In this document: piece by piece, positions 19,072-27,398 of the stretch | How the letters are laid out: every line of letters begins with the position of its first letter | Numbering within the stretch: position 1 is the stretch's first letter | Source of the DNA: JAHBVL01 sp963712055 | GTDB lineage: Bacteria > Chloroflexota > Chloroflexia > Thermomicrobiales > UBA6265 | Reading direction: 5' to 3' | DNA: 64,000 nucleotides | NCBI GenBank assembly: GCA_963712055.1 | Contig: CAVQGN010000001.1 | Coordinates: 1-64,000, forward strand | Translations under genes and position numbers: made by a program | The notes under the pieces: model-generated | What the model saw: the letters and a program-made list of their open reading frames with translations, nothing else | Databases searched by the model: none | Told to the model about the DNA's origin: nothing

Positions 19072-20099
19072 GCGCTCAGGAAACCATCGAAACGGTGGTC
19101 ACGCCCCCTGGAGTCAACGATCAGAAGGATCCGTCTCACGAACTGCTCCGGGTCGAACACTTGACCAAGCATTTCTCTGTCGGGGGCGGTTTCCTGAGCG
19201 GTAATCCGCTGGTGATTCGCGCGGTCGATGATGTTTCTTTTGCGGTCAAACGGGGGGAGACCTTCGGGCTCGTCGGTGAATCAGGCTGCGGCAAGACCAC
19301 CCTTGGCCAGACTATTGTCCGTTTGTACGAACCAACCAGCGGAAGCATTCTGTTCAAGGGACAGGATTTGAGCGGGCTTTCGCAACGAGAGATGCGACCC
19401 TACCGGCGGCAGTTGCAGATGATCTTTCAAGATCCGTCAGCCTCGCTCGATCCACGGATGACGGTGGCTTCGATCATCAGCGAACCGATGGTCGTATCCA
19501 AAATCGGCACCAAGGAAGAGCGCAAAGAACGGGTCCAGGAATTGCTGCGAGTAGTGGGTTTGAATGCCTATTTCGCGAATCGCTATCCGCATGAGTTTTC
19601 AGGCGGTCAACGGCAGCGAATCGGTATCGCCCGCTCCCTTGCGCTTAGTCCGGAAATGGTTGTCTGCGATGAACCGGTCTCTGCGCTCGACGTTTCGATT
19701 CAGGCCCAGGTACTGAACCTTCTGAAGGATCTCCAGGACCAGTTTGATCTGACGTACATCTTTATTGCGCACAACCTGGCGGTTGTCGCTCACATCGCCG
19801 ATCGCATCGGTGTGATGTATCTCGGCAAGGTCGTTGAGATTGGCACCTCTGATGCCATCATTGAGCGACCTCTTCATCCGTATACCAAAGCGCTGATCTC
19901 GGCGATCCCCATCCCAGAACCGGGAAAGAAGAAGCAACGTATGTTGCTTCAGGGAGACGTACCAAGTCCGGCGAATCCCCCAAGTGGCTGTCGTTTTCAT
20001 CCACGATGTCCGATTGCGCAGCAGAATTGCTCGATCGACGAACCATCGCTCGAAGAGAAGTTCCCGAATCATTGGGTGGCGTGCCACTATGCCGGGTAA
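19068..20099 (+). CDS. Peptide ABC transporter ATPase (DppF family)
   Basis: Partner ATPase. Walker A GESGCGKT is at 70-77, with signature FSGGQRQR and Walker B VCDEP downstream and the C-terminal GDVPSPANPPSGC motif with conserved cysteines. It starts at an ATG overlapping the dppD stop by four bases behind a strong GAGGAGG site. The 343-residue protein is very like the orphan OppF at 1612-2643, suggesting duplication of a D-F pair. Confidence 0.93.
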   Translation: MSAQETIETVVTPPGVNDQKDPSHELLRVEHLTKHFSVGGGFLSGNPLVIRAVDDVSFAVKRGETFGLVGESGCGKTTLGQTIVRLYEPTSGSILFKGQDLSGLSQREMRPYRRQLQMIFQDPSASLDPRMTVASIISEPMVVSKIGTKEERKERVQELLRVVGLNAYFANRYPHEFSGGQRQRIGIARSLALSPEMVVCDEPVSALDVSIQAQVLNLLKDLQDQFDLTYIFIAHNLAVVAHIADRIGVMYLGKVVEIGTSDAIIERPLHPYTKALISAIPIPEPGKKKQRMLLQGDVPSPANPPSGCRFHPRCPIAQQNCSIDEPSLEEKFPNHWVACHYAG

Positions 20100-20190
20100 C
20101 GAGCTTTGGGCGAAGTGCACTGTTCGATTGGCGAGGATGTTGGTAGCATATGGGCACCGGAGAAGTATCGATAGCGGAGCGTTTCCGGGA

Positions 20191-20210
20191 GGTCCAAGCT
20201 GTTTTGGACC
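20191..20210 (+). other. Hairpin between the ATPase and binding-protein genes
   Basis: GGTCCAA (20191-20197) pairs with TTGGACC (20204-20210) across a six-base loop, followed by ATCGATTTTA. There is no proper T-run, so it is a doubtful terminator; it could instead protect the 5' end of the abundant binding-protein mRNA. Confidence 0.35.
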
Positions 20211-20236
20211 ATCGATTTTAGTCGCGGAGGTTACGA

Positions 20237-22048
20237 GTGGCAGAGAAACCAGACCTTAACAAGCAGCTCGAGATCATGAAGGAGCGTCTGCTCACCGCAG
20301 GGATGAGTCGGCGTGATGTCATGAAAGTCGCCGCTGCGGCAACGCTCGGCACAGGTGCAACGATCGCTGCGTCCCAGACCGGCATGGCCGCGTCAGCGCT
20401 GCGTACGGCGAAACTGCGCGCCCTCGCCCAGACGAGCGAGGAGCAGATCTTCTACCAGGACGGTATCTGGGAGAACCCGGTGTCGTTTGACTGGAATGCC
20501 AATCTCTACTGCAATGCAGAGGAGACGACGTTTGCTGGCATTCTCACCTTCGACGAGAACCTGAACGCCGTTGCGGACTGGGCGGAAAGCTGGGAGAACA
20601 ACGAAGACGCAAGCGTCTGGACCTTCAACATCCGCAAGGACAATACAGGTTGGTCAGACGGAACACCGGTGACCGCTGGTGACTTTGTGTATTCCTGGGC
20701 CCGACAGCTCGATCCAGCCACCGCGGCGCCATACGCCGGATTCCTCTTCGACATCAAGTACGCCGAAGCGTTCAACGCCGGTGCTCCCTACGAGATGGAA
20801 GGCGATCCACTGAATGGGGTCGTTCCGACCGCCGAAGATCTCGGTGTCAAGGCGCTCGATGACTGGACGCTCGAAGTCACGTGTGAAGGACCTCGAGGAT
20901 ATCTGCCGCAGGTGCTGGCATATGCTGCCGCATTCCCGGCTCCGCGCTGGATGGTCGAGGAACACGGCGAGCAGTGGGCACTTGGTGGTGACATCCCGAT
21001 CGTGTCCAACGGCCCGTTCAAGGTCGACAACTGGGAGTACGACGTCAAGATCGAGATGTCCAAGAATCCTGGATTCTGGGACGCGGAGAACATCAGCATC
21101 GAGAAGCTGATCGACCCGATCTTCCCCAACGCGAACAACGTGTTGCTGTTCGAAGAAGGGAGTGGTGATCAGCAGATCGACTGGACTACGCTTTCAGGTT
21201 CTGACTACCAGCGGTATCTTGAAGATCCGGAATTGTCTGCTCAGCTTTCTCCCTATGTCTATCCAGGCATCTGGATGATGGTTCCGTCGAACGGTCAGCC
21301 GCCATTCGATCAGCTCGAAGTCCGTCAGGCGCTGAGCCATGCGATTGATCGCGAACGTCTCGTCACCGTAACGAACGGACTGGTCACTCCGGCCTACAAC
21401 ATGGTGCCTCAGGGAGTGTTCGGTTTCCTCGACGATCCAGAGCTGGGCACGATCCAGGATTACGATCCTGAAAAGGCGATGGCGGCTTTGGTTGGTACCG
21501 AGTTCGAAGGTGGCCAGAACTGGCCCGAGATCACGATGTGGATGCGTGCTCAAGAAGAGTACGTCAACGCAGATGTGATGGCGAACGATATTGCCGATCA
21601 GCTCAAGCAGAACCTCGGCATGGAGATCTCCATTCAGCCGGTTCCGCAGGCCAATTTCAGCCAGCAGCTCTTCGAGAACACCTGGCAGTTGGTCTTTATC
21701 CGCTGGTGGTATGACTATCCGGATCCGAACAACGGCTACGGTGATATGTTCTACAGCCGCAAAGCGTCAGGCAAGCGGCAGGCGTGGTCGAACGAGACCT
21801 TCGACGACCTGGTCAATGCTGGCAAGGCCGAGTCTGATCCAGACGCAAGGCTTGCTATCTACCTTGACGCGGAGAAGACCATTCAGAACGATGTCGGATA
21901 CATGCCGTTGGCATTCCGGCTTGATCAGTACGTGTTCAAGCCATGGGTCAAGGGTTTGGCAGTCAACAACGAGGGCTACCAGGTTCCGGACGGCAATATC
22001 TACATCGGAATGCTCCGCAACGTCTTTGTCGAAGGCCGCGACGCCTAA
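20237..22048 (+). CDS. Peptide ABC transporter substrate-binding protein (SBP family 5)
   Basis: Extracellular binding protein that captures peptides for the B-C-D-F importer. The N-terminus has a twin-arginine motif MSRRDVMKVAA (arginines at 25-26) followed by an Ala-rich helix, so it is probably exported folded by Tat. The mature part shows the family 5 pattern: an N-terminal dual-lobe segment with VTAGDFVYSWARQLDP and the C-terminal QALSHAIDRERLV block. GTG 20237 follows GGAGG. It is 603 residues, normal for DppA/OppA, and closes the operon before a strong terminator. A homologue lies at 47823-49652. Confidence 0.93.
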   Translation: MAEKPDLNKQLEIMKERLLTAGMSRRDVMKVAAAATLGTGATIAASQTGMAASALRTAKLRALAQTSEEQIFYQDGIWENPVSFDWNANLYCNAEETTFAGILTFDENLNAVADWAESWENNEDASVWTFNIRKDNTGWSDGTPVTAGDFVYSWARQLDPATAAPYAGFLFDIKYAEAFNAGAPYEMEGDPLNGVVPTAEDLGVKALDDWTLEVTCEGPRGYLPQVLAYAAAFPAPRWMVEEHGEQWALGGDIPIVSNGPFKVDNWEYDVKIEMSKNPGFWDAENISIEKLIDPIFPNANNVLLFEEGSGDQQIDWTTLSGSDYQRYLEDPELSAQLSPYVYPGIWMMVPSNGQPPFDQLEVRQALSHAIDRERLVTVTNGLVTPAYNMVPQGVFGFLDDPELGTIQDYDPEKAMAALVGTEFEGGQNWPEITMWMRAQEEYVNADVMANDIADQLKQNLGMEISIQPVPQANFSQQLFENTWQLVFIRWWYDYPDPNNGYGDMFYSRKASGKRQAWSNETFDDLVNAGKAESDPDARLAIYLDAEKTIQNDVGYMPLAFRLDQYVFKPWVKGLAVNNEGYQVPDGNIYIGMLRNVFVEGRDA

Positions 22049-22075
22049 GACTACCGTTGCCATGCATGGCCAAGA

Positions 22076-22103
22076 CCCGGGAACTTCGGTTCCCGGGTTT
22101 TTT
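22076..22103 (+). terminator. Strong rho-independent terminator of the peptide operon
   Basis: CCCGGGAAC (22076-22084) and GTTCCCGGG (22089-22097) form a perfect nine-pair stem closed by a TTCG tetraloop and followed by six T residues. It lies 28 bases past the binding-protein stop. Confidence 0.93.
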
Positions 22104-22105
22104 CA

Positions 22106-22133
22106 TTGACTTGCGCCCGGTTCGTGCGATACT
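22106..22133 (+). promoter_or_regulatory. Promoter of the aminotransferase gene
   Basis: TTGACT (22106-22111), a 16-base spacer and GATACT (22128-22133) lie directly after the upstream terminator and 70 bases before the GTG start. Confidence 0.5.
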
Positions 22134-22204
22134 CCGCACCGAAACGGTTTGTTGGTCATTACGTGGTGCAGAAGCGTGCCGCGAAATGAAGTCGGAGGCG
22201 CATA

Positions 22205-23155
22205 GTGGCAGGTCATCATCCGGAATATTTGTGGATCAACGGCGAGCAGCAGCGATGGGAAGACGCTACCGTTCACGTGGCGGAACTTGGCTGGTCGACG
22301 ATCGGAGCGGTGTTCGAAGGCATTCGTGGATACTGGAATGCTGAAGAAGAAATGCTCTATGTCTTTCGACTCCAGGAGCATCTCGAGCGATTGATGCGGT
22401 CGATGAAACTCGTCCGCCTGCCGATCCATTACTCGGTCGAAGAACTGACCAAAGCGACTGTCGATCTGCTTCAGGCGAACGACGTTCGGGATGATGTCTA
22501 CATCTTCCCGCTCGCCTATACGAAAGACTCCTACACCTCTCGTTACGATCGACCCGAAGTTGATTCTTCGATTCACATCCTGACCCGGCCGATGCCATCG
22601 CACCTTGACAGCGGGATGGAAATGTCCGCCAAGGTGTCTTCGTGGCGGAGAATCTCGGAAGACGTCATGCCGCCGCGAGTCAAGAACTTGTCGAACTATC
22701 GTAATGGGCAACTGGCGAGAATGGAGTCGTTGCTGGATGGTTACGACACCTCGATCATTCTCAATTCGGTCGGCAAGGTTGCGGAAGCGCCAGGAGCGTG
22801 CGTCATGCTCATCCGGGATGGCAAGCTGATCACGCCGGATCTGACCAGCAGCGTGCTCGAAAGCATCACCCGCGATGCGCTGATCGTTCTGGCGCGGGAA
22901 AGCCTTGGCCTGGAAGTTGAAGAGCGACCAGTCGACCGGACAGAGCTGTATCTTGCTGACGAGGTGTTTCTCTGCGGAACCGCAGCCGAGATCTCACCGG
23001 TGGTGTCGGTCGACAAATACCCGGTGGGAACCGGATCAACGGGACCGGTTACGCGCCAACTCGAGAAAATCTTCGACGATGCCCTTCGCGGTCATGAAAT
23101 GGACTACGCACATTGGCGCACCCCAGTGCCTGCGAAAAGCCCAGCCGCAGTCTAG
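22205..23155 (+). CDS. Class IV aminotransferase, branched-chain type
   Basis: PLP enzyme of the IlvE/D-amino acid aminotransferase fold. The early WINGEQQRWEDATVHV block and FEGIRGY (38-44) are typical of branched-chain aminotransferases. Lys160 in PPRVKNLSNYRNG is the expected PLP lysine. The later ESITRDAL and AEISPV motifs hold the phosphate-binding loop. The usual EGAGENLF is replaced by AEAPGACV, so the exact substrate is uncertain; transamination of Val/Leu/Ile with 2-oxoglutarate is the likeliest role. GTG 22205 has GGAGG six bases upstream. A RidA gene faces it across 51 bases. Confidence 0.88.
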   Translation: MAGHHPEYLWINGEQQRWEDATVHVAELGWSTIGAVFEGIRGYWNAEEEMLYVFRLQEHLERLMRSMKLVRLPIHYSVEELTKATVDLLQANDVRDDVYIFPLAYTKDSYTSRYDRPEVDSSIHILTRPMPSHLDSGMEMSAKVSSWRRISEDVMPPRVKNLSNYRNGQLARMESLLDGYDTSIILNSVGKVAEAPGACVMLIRDGKLITPDLTSSVLESITRDALIVLARESLGLEVEERPVDRTELYLADEVFLCGTAAEISPVVSVDKYPVGTGSTGPVTRQLEKIFDDALRGHEMDYAHWRTPVPAKSPAAV

Positions 23156-23206
23156 CTACGGTGCCGAACAACGGGGTCGGATTAGCTTCCTGACTCCGTT
23201 GCTTGT

Positions 23207-23620
23207 TCACCTCGATGATTTGACCGGCGCAGCGCTGCCGATGATCGCATCTGCCTCGATCTCGATGCGCATCTGGGGATGGATGAGACCAGCCACCACG
23301 AGCAGGGTGTTGCAGGGATGGACATCGCCAAACCAGGATGCCAGGACCGGCGCGATGGTGGGATAGTCCTCGATTCGAGTCAGGTAAACACGATAGCGAA
23401 CGACATCCTCGATCGACGTTCCGGCTTCTGCCAATGCGGCGGCGATTGTCTGCAATGTCTGTTCAGCTTGCGCGGCAGGATCGTCCGGACCCACAAGCTC
23501 GCCATCCTTCATCGCGGTGGTGCCGGAAACGATCACCTGGTCGCCAACCCGGGTCGCGCGACAATAGCCAACTTTGGTTTCCCACGGGCCACCGGAATAG
23601 AACCTCTTGCGAACATCCAT
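23207..23620 (-). CDS. RidA family reactive-intermediate deaminase
   Basis: Small trimeric enamine/imine deaminase of 137 residues, protecting PLP enzymes by hydrolysing 2-aminoacrylate-type intermediates. The fold is recognised from VGDQVIVSGTT near residue 26, the AAQAEQTLQTIAAAL helix and the C-terminal HPQMRIEIEADAI strand. It ends against the aminotransferase, whose reaction makes imines of the kind RidA clears. The start has GGGTGAG just ahead on the minus strand. A member of a non-housekeeping RidA subgroup cannot be excluded. Confidence 0.85.
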   Translation of the reverse strand: MDVRKRFYSGGPWETKVGYCRATRVGDQVIVSGTTAMKDGELVGPDDPAAQAEQTLQTIAAALAEAGTSIEDVVRYRVYLTRIEDYPTIAPVLASWFGDVHPCNTLLVVAGLIHPQMRIEIEADAIIGSAAPVKSSR

Positions 23621-23799
23621 GGCAACTCACCCTCTGAAATCCTGAAGCTGAACCAATAGTCGTGGTGACGGACGACACGTTGCGCAAGTCCGCGCTCCCC
23701 GCGCAAGCGTACACTCAATGACGAGTCATCAGGCTCGGTATTAGCCCCCTTTTTGATGTTCACAGGCGTATCTTGATCGAGTCGCGGGAGGGTTCTGAA

Positions 23800-25098
23800 T
23801 TGGTAGTGCAGCGTTCGTCTTTGTCTTCACCCCGATCGACACGCAAAGGCTTCTTCACCGCGATAGTCGGCGTTCTGATGCTGGTTTTCGGAATGGCCGC
23901 CGGGACAACAATACGGCCGTCGTCGGAATCGACCTCTGCCAGTTCGTCATTTGCTGACCAACCAGCCTATCAAACGCTAGAAGAAACCTGGACGCTACTG
24001 CAAGACAATTTCGCCGATCCATCGTTGCTCGACGATCAGGCGCTGCTCTATGGCGCCGCCAGTGGCATGCTCGAAGCGGTCGGGGATGATGGGCACACCT
24101 CGTTTATGGATCCGGCCGATGCCAAGGTTTTCCGGGCCTCGCTGAATGGGGAGCTAATCGGGATTGGGGTCCAGCTCGATTTCGACGGCGCTTACCCGCG
24201 CGTCCTCGCTCCAATCAGGGACTCACCAGCAGACCTCGCCGGAGTCGACCGAGGTGATCTCATCATCGAAGTCGATGGCGTTTCAACCAAAGGCTGGTCT
24301 GATTCGCAAACGTCGAGTTTCCTGCGAGGCGAAGAGGGTCAGGAAGTGGTGCTTACCATCGAGCGGCCGTCGACTGGGGAGGAGTTTTCGGTGACGCTTG
24401 TGCGCAGTCGGATTCGACTCGATCCGGTTGAGTCAGCCTGGCTACCTGGCGACATCGCCCTGATCCGACTAAATGACTTTTCTGCCGGCGCATCAAAGGA
24501 ACTTGGAGCCGCTCTCGACGGAATGGTGGATGACGGCGCTGCTGGTATCGTGCTCGACCTGCGCGCGAATCCCGGCGGATACGTTCACGAAGCGATCGCC
24601 GTCGCTAGCGAATTCTTGCCAGAAGGGACCACCGTCTATCTCCACCAGGAGCGGGGCGGTGAGCCGAAACCGGTCGCTTCGGTCGGTGGATATTCATCCG
24701 CGATCGATCTTCCTCTGGTGGTTCTGGTTGACGAAGGATCGGCTTCTTCCGCTGAATTGGTCGCTGCCGCAATGCGGGACAACGATCGCGCCGAGATCGT
24801 TGGCGAAACCACCTTTGGAACTGGCACCGTCGTTACGTCGTTTGATCTCGACGATGGTTCGATCGCAGCGATCGGCACTGCGTTCTGGTTGACGCCGTCT
24901 GGCGAGCAGATTTGGAAGCAGGGACTCGAACCAGACCAGTTGGTGCGCTTGCCAGTAGAAGGGGAGCCTGTACGGTTTGCGCTTAATTCCAGGCTCTCCG
25001 CTGAGCAGATCGAAGCGTTCCAGGACGATCAGCTGCTGGCCGCGCTAGCCACGCTTTCGTCCGAGTCGGCGGGTTTTCCGGTCGATCCGCGCGAGTAG
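23800..25098 (+). CDS. S41 (CtpA/Prc) family protease with altered catalytic lysine
   Basis: Membrane-anchored carboxy-terminal processing protease homologue of 432 residues. One N-terminal helix (about 17-36) is followed by the helical cap, a PDZ domain (about 115-200) and the S41 core. The nucleophile position Ser316 in DEGSASSAEL is kept. The general-base lysine expected 25 residues later (FGKG in Prc) is Thr341 in TTFGTGTV, so the Ser-Lys dyad is incomplete. TTG 23800 is chosen over TTG 23773 because GGGAGGG lies seven bases before it. It could be inactive, use another base, or belong to a lineage-specific subgroup. Confidence 0.85.
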   Translation: MVVQRSSLSSPRSTRKGFFTAIVGVLMLVFGMAAGTTIRPSSESTSASSSFADQPAYQTLEETWTLLQDNFADPSLLDDQALLYGAASGMLEAVGDDGHTSFMDPADAKVFRASLNGELIGIGVQLDFDGAYPRVLAPIRDSPADLAGVDRGDLIIEVDGVSTKGWSDSQTSSFLRGEEGQEVVLTIERPSTGEEFSVTLVRSRIRLDPVESAWLPGDIALIRLNDFSAGASKELGAALDGMVDDGAAGIVLDLRANPGGYVHEAIAVASEFLPEGTTVYLHQERGGEPKPVASVGGYSSAIDLPLVVLVDEGSASSAELVAAAMRDNDRAEIVGETTFGTGTVVTSFDLDDGSIAAIGTAFWLTPSGEQIWKQGLEPDQLVRLPVEGEPVRFALNSRLSAEQIEAFQDDQLLAALATLSSESAGFPVDPRE

Positions 25099-25231
25099 GT
25101 CATCTGACCTCGCTGAGTGGCGATTTACAGAGAGCATCGTCGACAGGCATCCGTGGTATGTTTCGATCAGTGACTGGGTTGGAAGACGCTGTCCATTTGA
25201 TTGTGCCTGAAAACAGGAGATTCGCCGAGCA

Positions 25232-25657
25232 ATGTTCTCGGTTGAGAGCTGGCCAGAACCAGCGGCCAAAGCGTGGCTCGTAGCCCAGCGCTTCCAGAAG
25301 TTTCTTGTTGTCGGCATCATTGGTCTGGCCGTCAATCAGGGTCTCCTTTTCGCTTTCCACTCGGTTGCCGAAGTGCCATTGCGATATGCCTCACCGGTGG
25401 CGATCTTCATTTCGATGATCGTCACCTTTCTCCTCAACGAGCATTGGACGTGGCACGATCGCGGCAAAGGGCGTGTTTTCCATCGGATGCTGATGTACTT
25501 TCCGATCAACAGCGTCGGTCTCGTCATCAACGTCGCAATCCTGCATTTTCTGGTTGAACAGATGGATATGCATTACTTGCTCGCGAATCTGTTCGGAGCT
25601 GGCGCTGCCGCAATCTGGAACTTTGTCGTCAACCACCACGTAACCTGGTCCGAATAG
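25232..25657 (+). CDS. GtrA-like membrane protein
   Basis: 141-residue protein with four hydrophobic helices, matching the GtrA family. These proteins are thought to move polyprenyl-linked sugars or to assist glycan synthesis at the membrane. Characteristic sequence includes FLLNEHWTW and WNFVVNHHVTW, the two Asn/Trp-rich motifs after helices two and four. It is the first gene of a run of glycan-related membrane proteins. Confidence 0.85.
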   Translation: MFSVESWPEPAAKAWLVAQRFQKFLVVGIIGLAVNQGLLFAFHSVAEVPLRYASPVAIFISMIVTFLLNEHWTWHDRGKGRVFHRMLMYFPINSVGLVINVAILHFLVEQMDMHYLLANLFGAGAAAIWNFVVNHHVTWSE

Positions 25658-25710
25658 CTTGTCCAGCGTTCGAACTCGCGCTTGCCCGAATCTGAATCGA
25701 CGTCTCGCGG

Positions 25711-25735
25711 CACTCGGGTGCACAGATTCCGAGTG
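25711..25735 (+). other. Inverted repeat after gtrA
   Basis: CACTCGG (25711-25717) and CCGAGTG (25729-25735) are a perfect seven-base inverted repeat with an eleven-base loop, 54 bases past the GtrA stop. It is followed by a G-run rather than a T-run, so it is at best a weak terminator on the plus strand. Confidence 0.3.
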
Positions 25736-25858
25736 TGTTGGGGGGTTGCTTACCGCGAACCTTCATGAGATCACGGTTTGGTATACGCTATGATGCATCG
25801 CGCTGGTGGGCGCGCCGTATGCTGACACGCGTGAGATCGTTGCTCACGCTCGTATGTT

Positions 25859-27388
25859 GTGACTTTCGATTCAAACTGGAAGGATCCGGAGTTGACCACC
25901 GGTTCGAGCAATGGGGTCGTCGCACCCAATCCTGAAATCCAAGATCGCAGCACCTTGATCATGGGCGCTGGTCCTGGCGGACTTTGCTCTGCCTACGTCC
26001 TGAGCAAAGCCGGTGTGCCCGTTCGGGTGGTCGAGCGCGCTCCGTTCGTTGGCGGTTTGGCCCGCACGATCATCCGCGACACGCCCTATGGTGAGTTTCG
26101 TTTCGATATCGGCGGCCATCGCTGGTTCACCAAGAATGACGAACTCAACGATTTGTTCAAAGAAGTCATTGCCGAGGAACTCCTCTGGGTCAACCGGATC
26201 AGCCGAATCTATTTCGACGGCAAATACGTCGACTATCCTCTGAAGATCTCGAACGCACTCAGAGCCGTCGGTCCCGTGAAATCGGCCAAAGCAATGGCCG
26301 ACTACGCCGCCACTCGGGCGAAGCAACAGGTCAAACCGTTTGAAGTCGTTTCGATGGAAGATGCCTACATCGACCAGTTCGGCCCGACACTGTATGAGCT
26401 CTTTTTCCAGCGCTACTCCGAGAAAGTCTGGGGCCTTCCATGCGACCAGATGAGCGGCGACTGGGTCGTGCAGCGGTCCAAGGGTATGTCGCTGATGACT
26501 GCCGTCAAAGATGCGGTTGTTCCGTCCCGTGGAGAAGTTGTCAGCCTGATCGACGAGTTCATGTATCCCAAGTACGGGTTCGGTCGCCTTTCCGAACGGA
26601 TGGCTGACAGTATCACCGCGATGGGCAATGAGATCGACTTGTTAACCGGAGTGAAAACCGTCCATCGCGAGGGCAATGTTGTCACCGGCGTCACGGTAGA
26701 AACAGAAGCAGGTCCCAAGTTCCTGGAGGCCCGCAATTTTATCTCCTCGATCCCGTTGACCGTACTGGCCAAGATCATGGATCCACCGGCGCCACCGGAA
26801 GTACTGGCAGCCTCCGACAAACTGGTCTTTCGAAACATCGTCACCGTGAACATTTTGCTCAAGCGGAAACAGGTGACACCAGATACCTGGCTCTATGTCC
26901 ACGACCGCAACATCCTGTTCGGACGGTTTCATGAGCCGAAGAATTGGAGCCCGGAAATGGTTCCGAGCGATGATTTCACCTCTCTCGTGGTGGAGTATTT
27001 CTGCTCACCGGGTGACGAAATCTGGAACATGACCGAAGAGCAGTTTATCGAGCAAACTGTTGATCATCTCGTTAATGATCTTAAGTTCATTGATCGGTCA
27101 GAGGTCATCGACGGTTTCATCATCCGCGCTCCGCGAGCCTATCCGTCCTATGTGATCGGTTACGAGGAACCCCTTGAAACGATCAAGAATTTCGTCGAGA
27201 GCTTCGAGAACCTGCAAATCATCGGGCGCTACGGCACGTTTCGCTACAACAACACTGACCACTCCATCGAAACGGGGTTGCTTGCTGCCAAGAACATCCT
27301 GGGCGAGCACCACGATCTCGATGCAGTGAATGCAGAAAAGGAGTACCACGAGATGAAGCGGGTAGCTCCTCCGGTTTCCTCCCGGTAA
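25859..27388 (+). CDS. FAD-dependent oxidoreductase, UDP-galactopyranose-mutase/amine-oxidase-like
   Basis: FAD-binding protein of about 500 residues. The Rossmann motif GAGPGGL starts near residue 36, followed by VVERAPFVGGLARTI and the DIGGHRWF motif typical of a family found in polysaccharide clusters. Near the C-terminus, GRYGTFRYNNTDHSIETG closes the FAD site. Its chemistry is unknown: related proteins are called protoporphyrinogen oxidase-like or UDP-galactopyranose mutase-like, and I infer a sugar- or lipid-carrier substrate from its neighbours. The start is uncertain: GTG 25859 opens the frame, while TTG 25892 has GGAAGGA seven bases before it. Confidence 0.8.
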   Translation: MTFDSNWKDPELTTGSSNGVVAPNPEIQDRSTLIMGAGPGGLCSAYVLSKAGVPVRVVERAPFVGGLARTIIRDTPYGEFRFDIGGHRWFTKNDELNDLFKEVIAEELLWVNRISRIYFDGKYVDYPLKISNALRAVGPVKSAKAMADYAATRAKQQVKPFEVVSMEDAYIDQFGPTLYELFFQRYSEKVWGLPCDQMSGDWVVQRSKGMSLMTAVKDAVVPSRGEVVSLIDEFMYPKYGFGRLSERMADSITAMGNEIDLLTGVKTVHREGNVVTGVTVETEAGPKFLEARNFISSIPLTVLAKIMDPPAPPEVLAASDKLVFRNIVTVNILLKRKQVTPDTWLYVHDRNILFGRFHEPKNWSPEMVPSDDFTSLVVEYFCSPGDEIWNMTEEQFIEQTVDHLVNDLKFIDRSEVIDGFIIRAPRAYPSYVIGYEEPLETIKNFVESFENLQIIGRYGTFRYNNTDHSIETGLLAAKNILGEHHDLDAVNAEKEYHEMKRVAPPVSSR

Positions 27389-27398
27389 CCTGGTTCGC

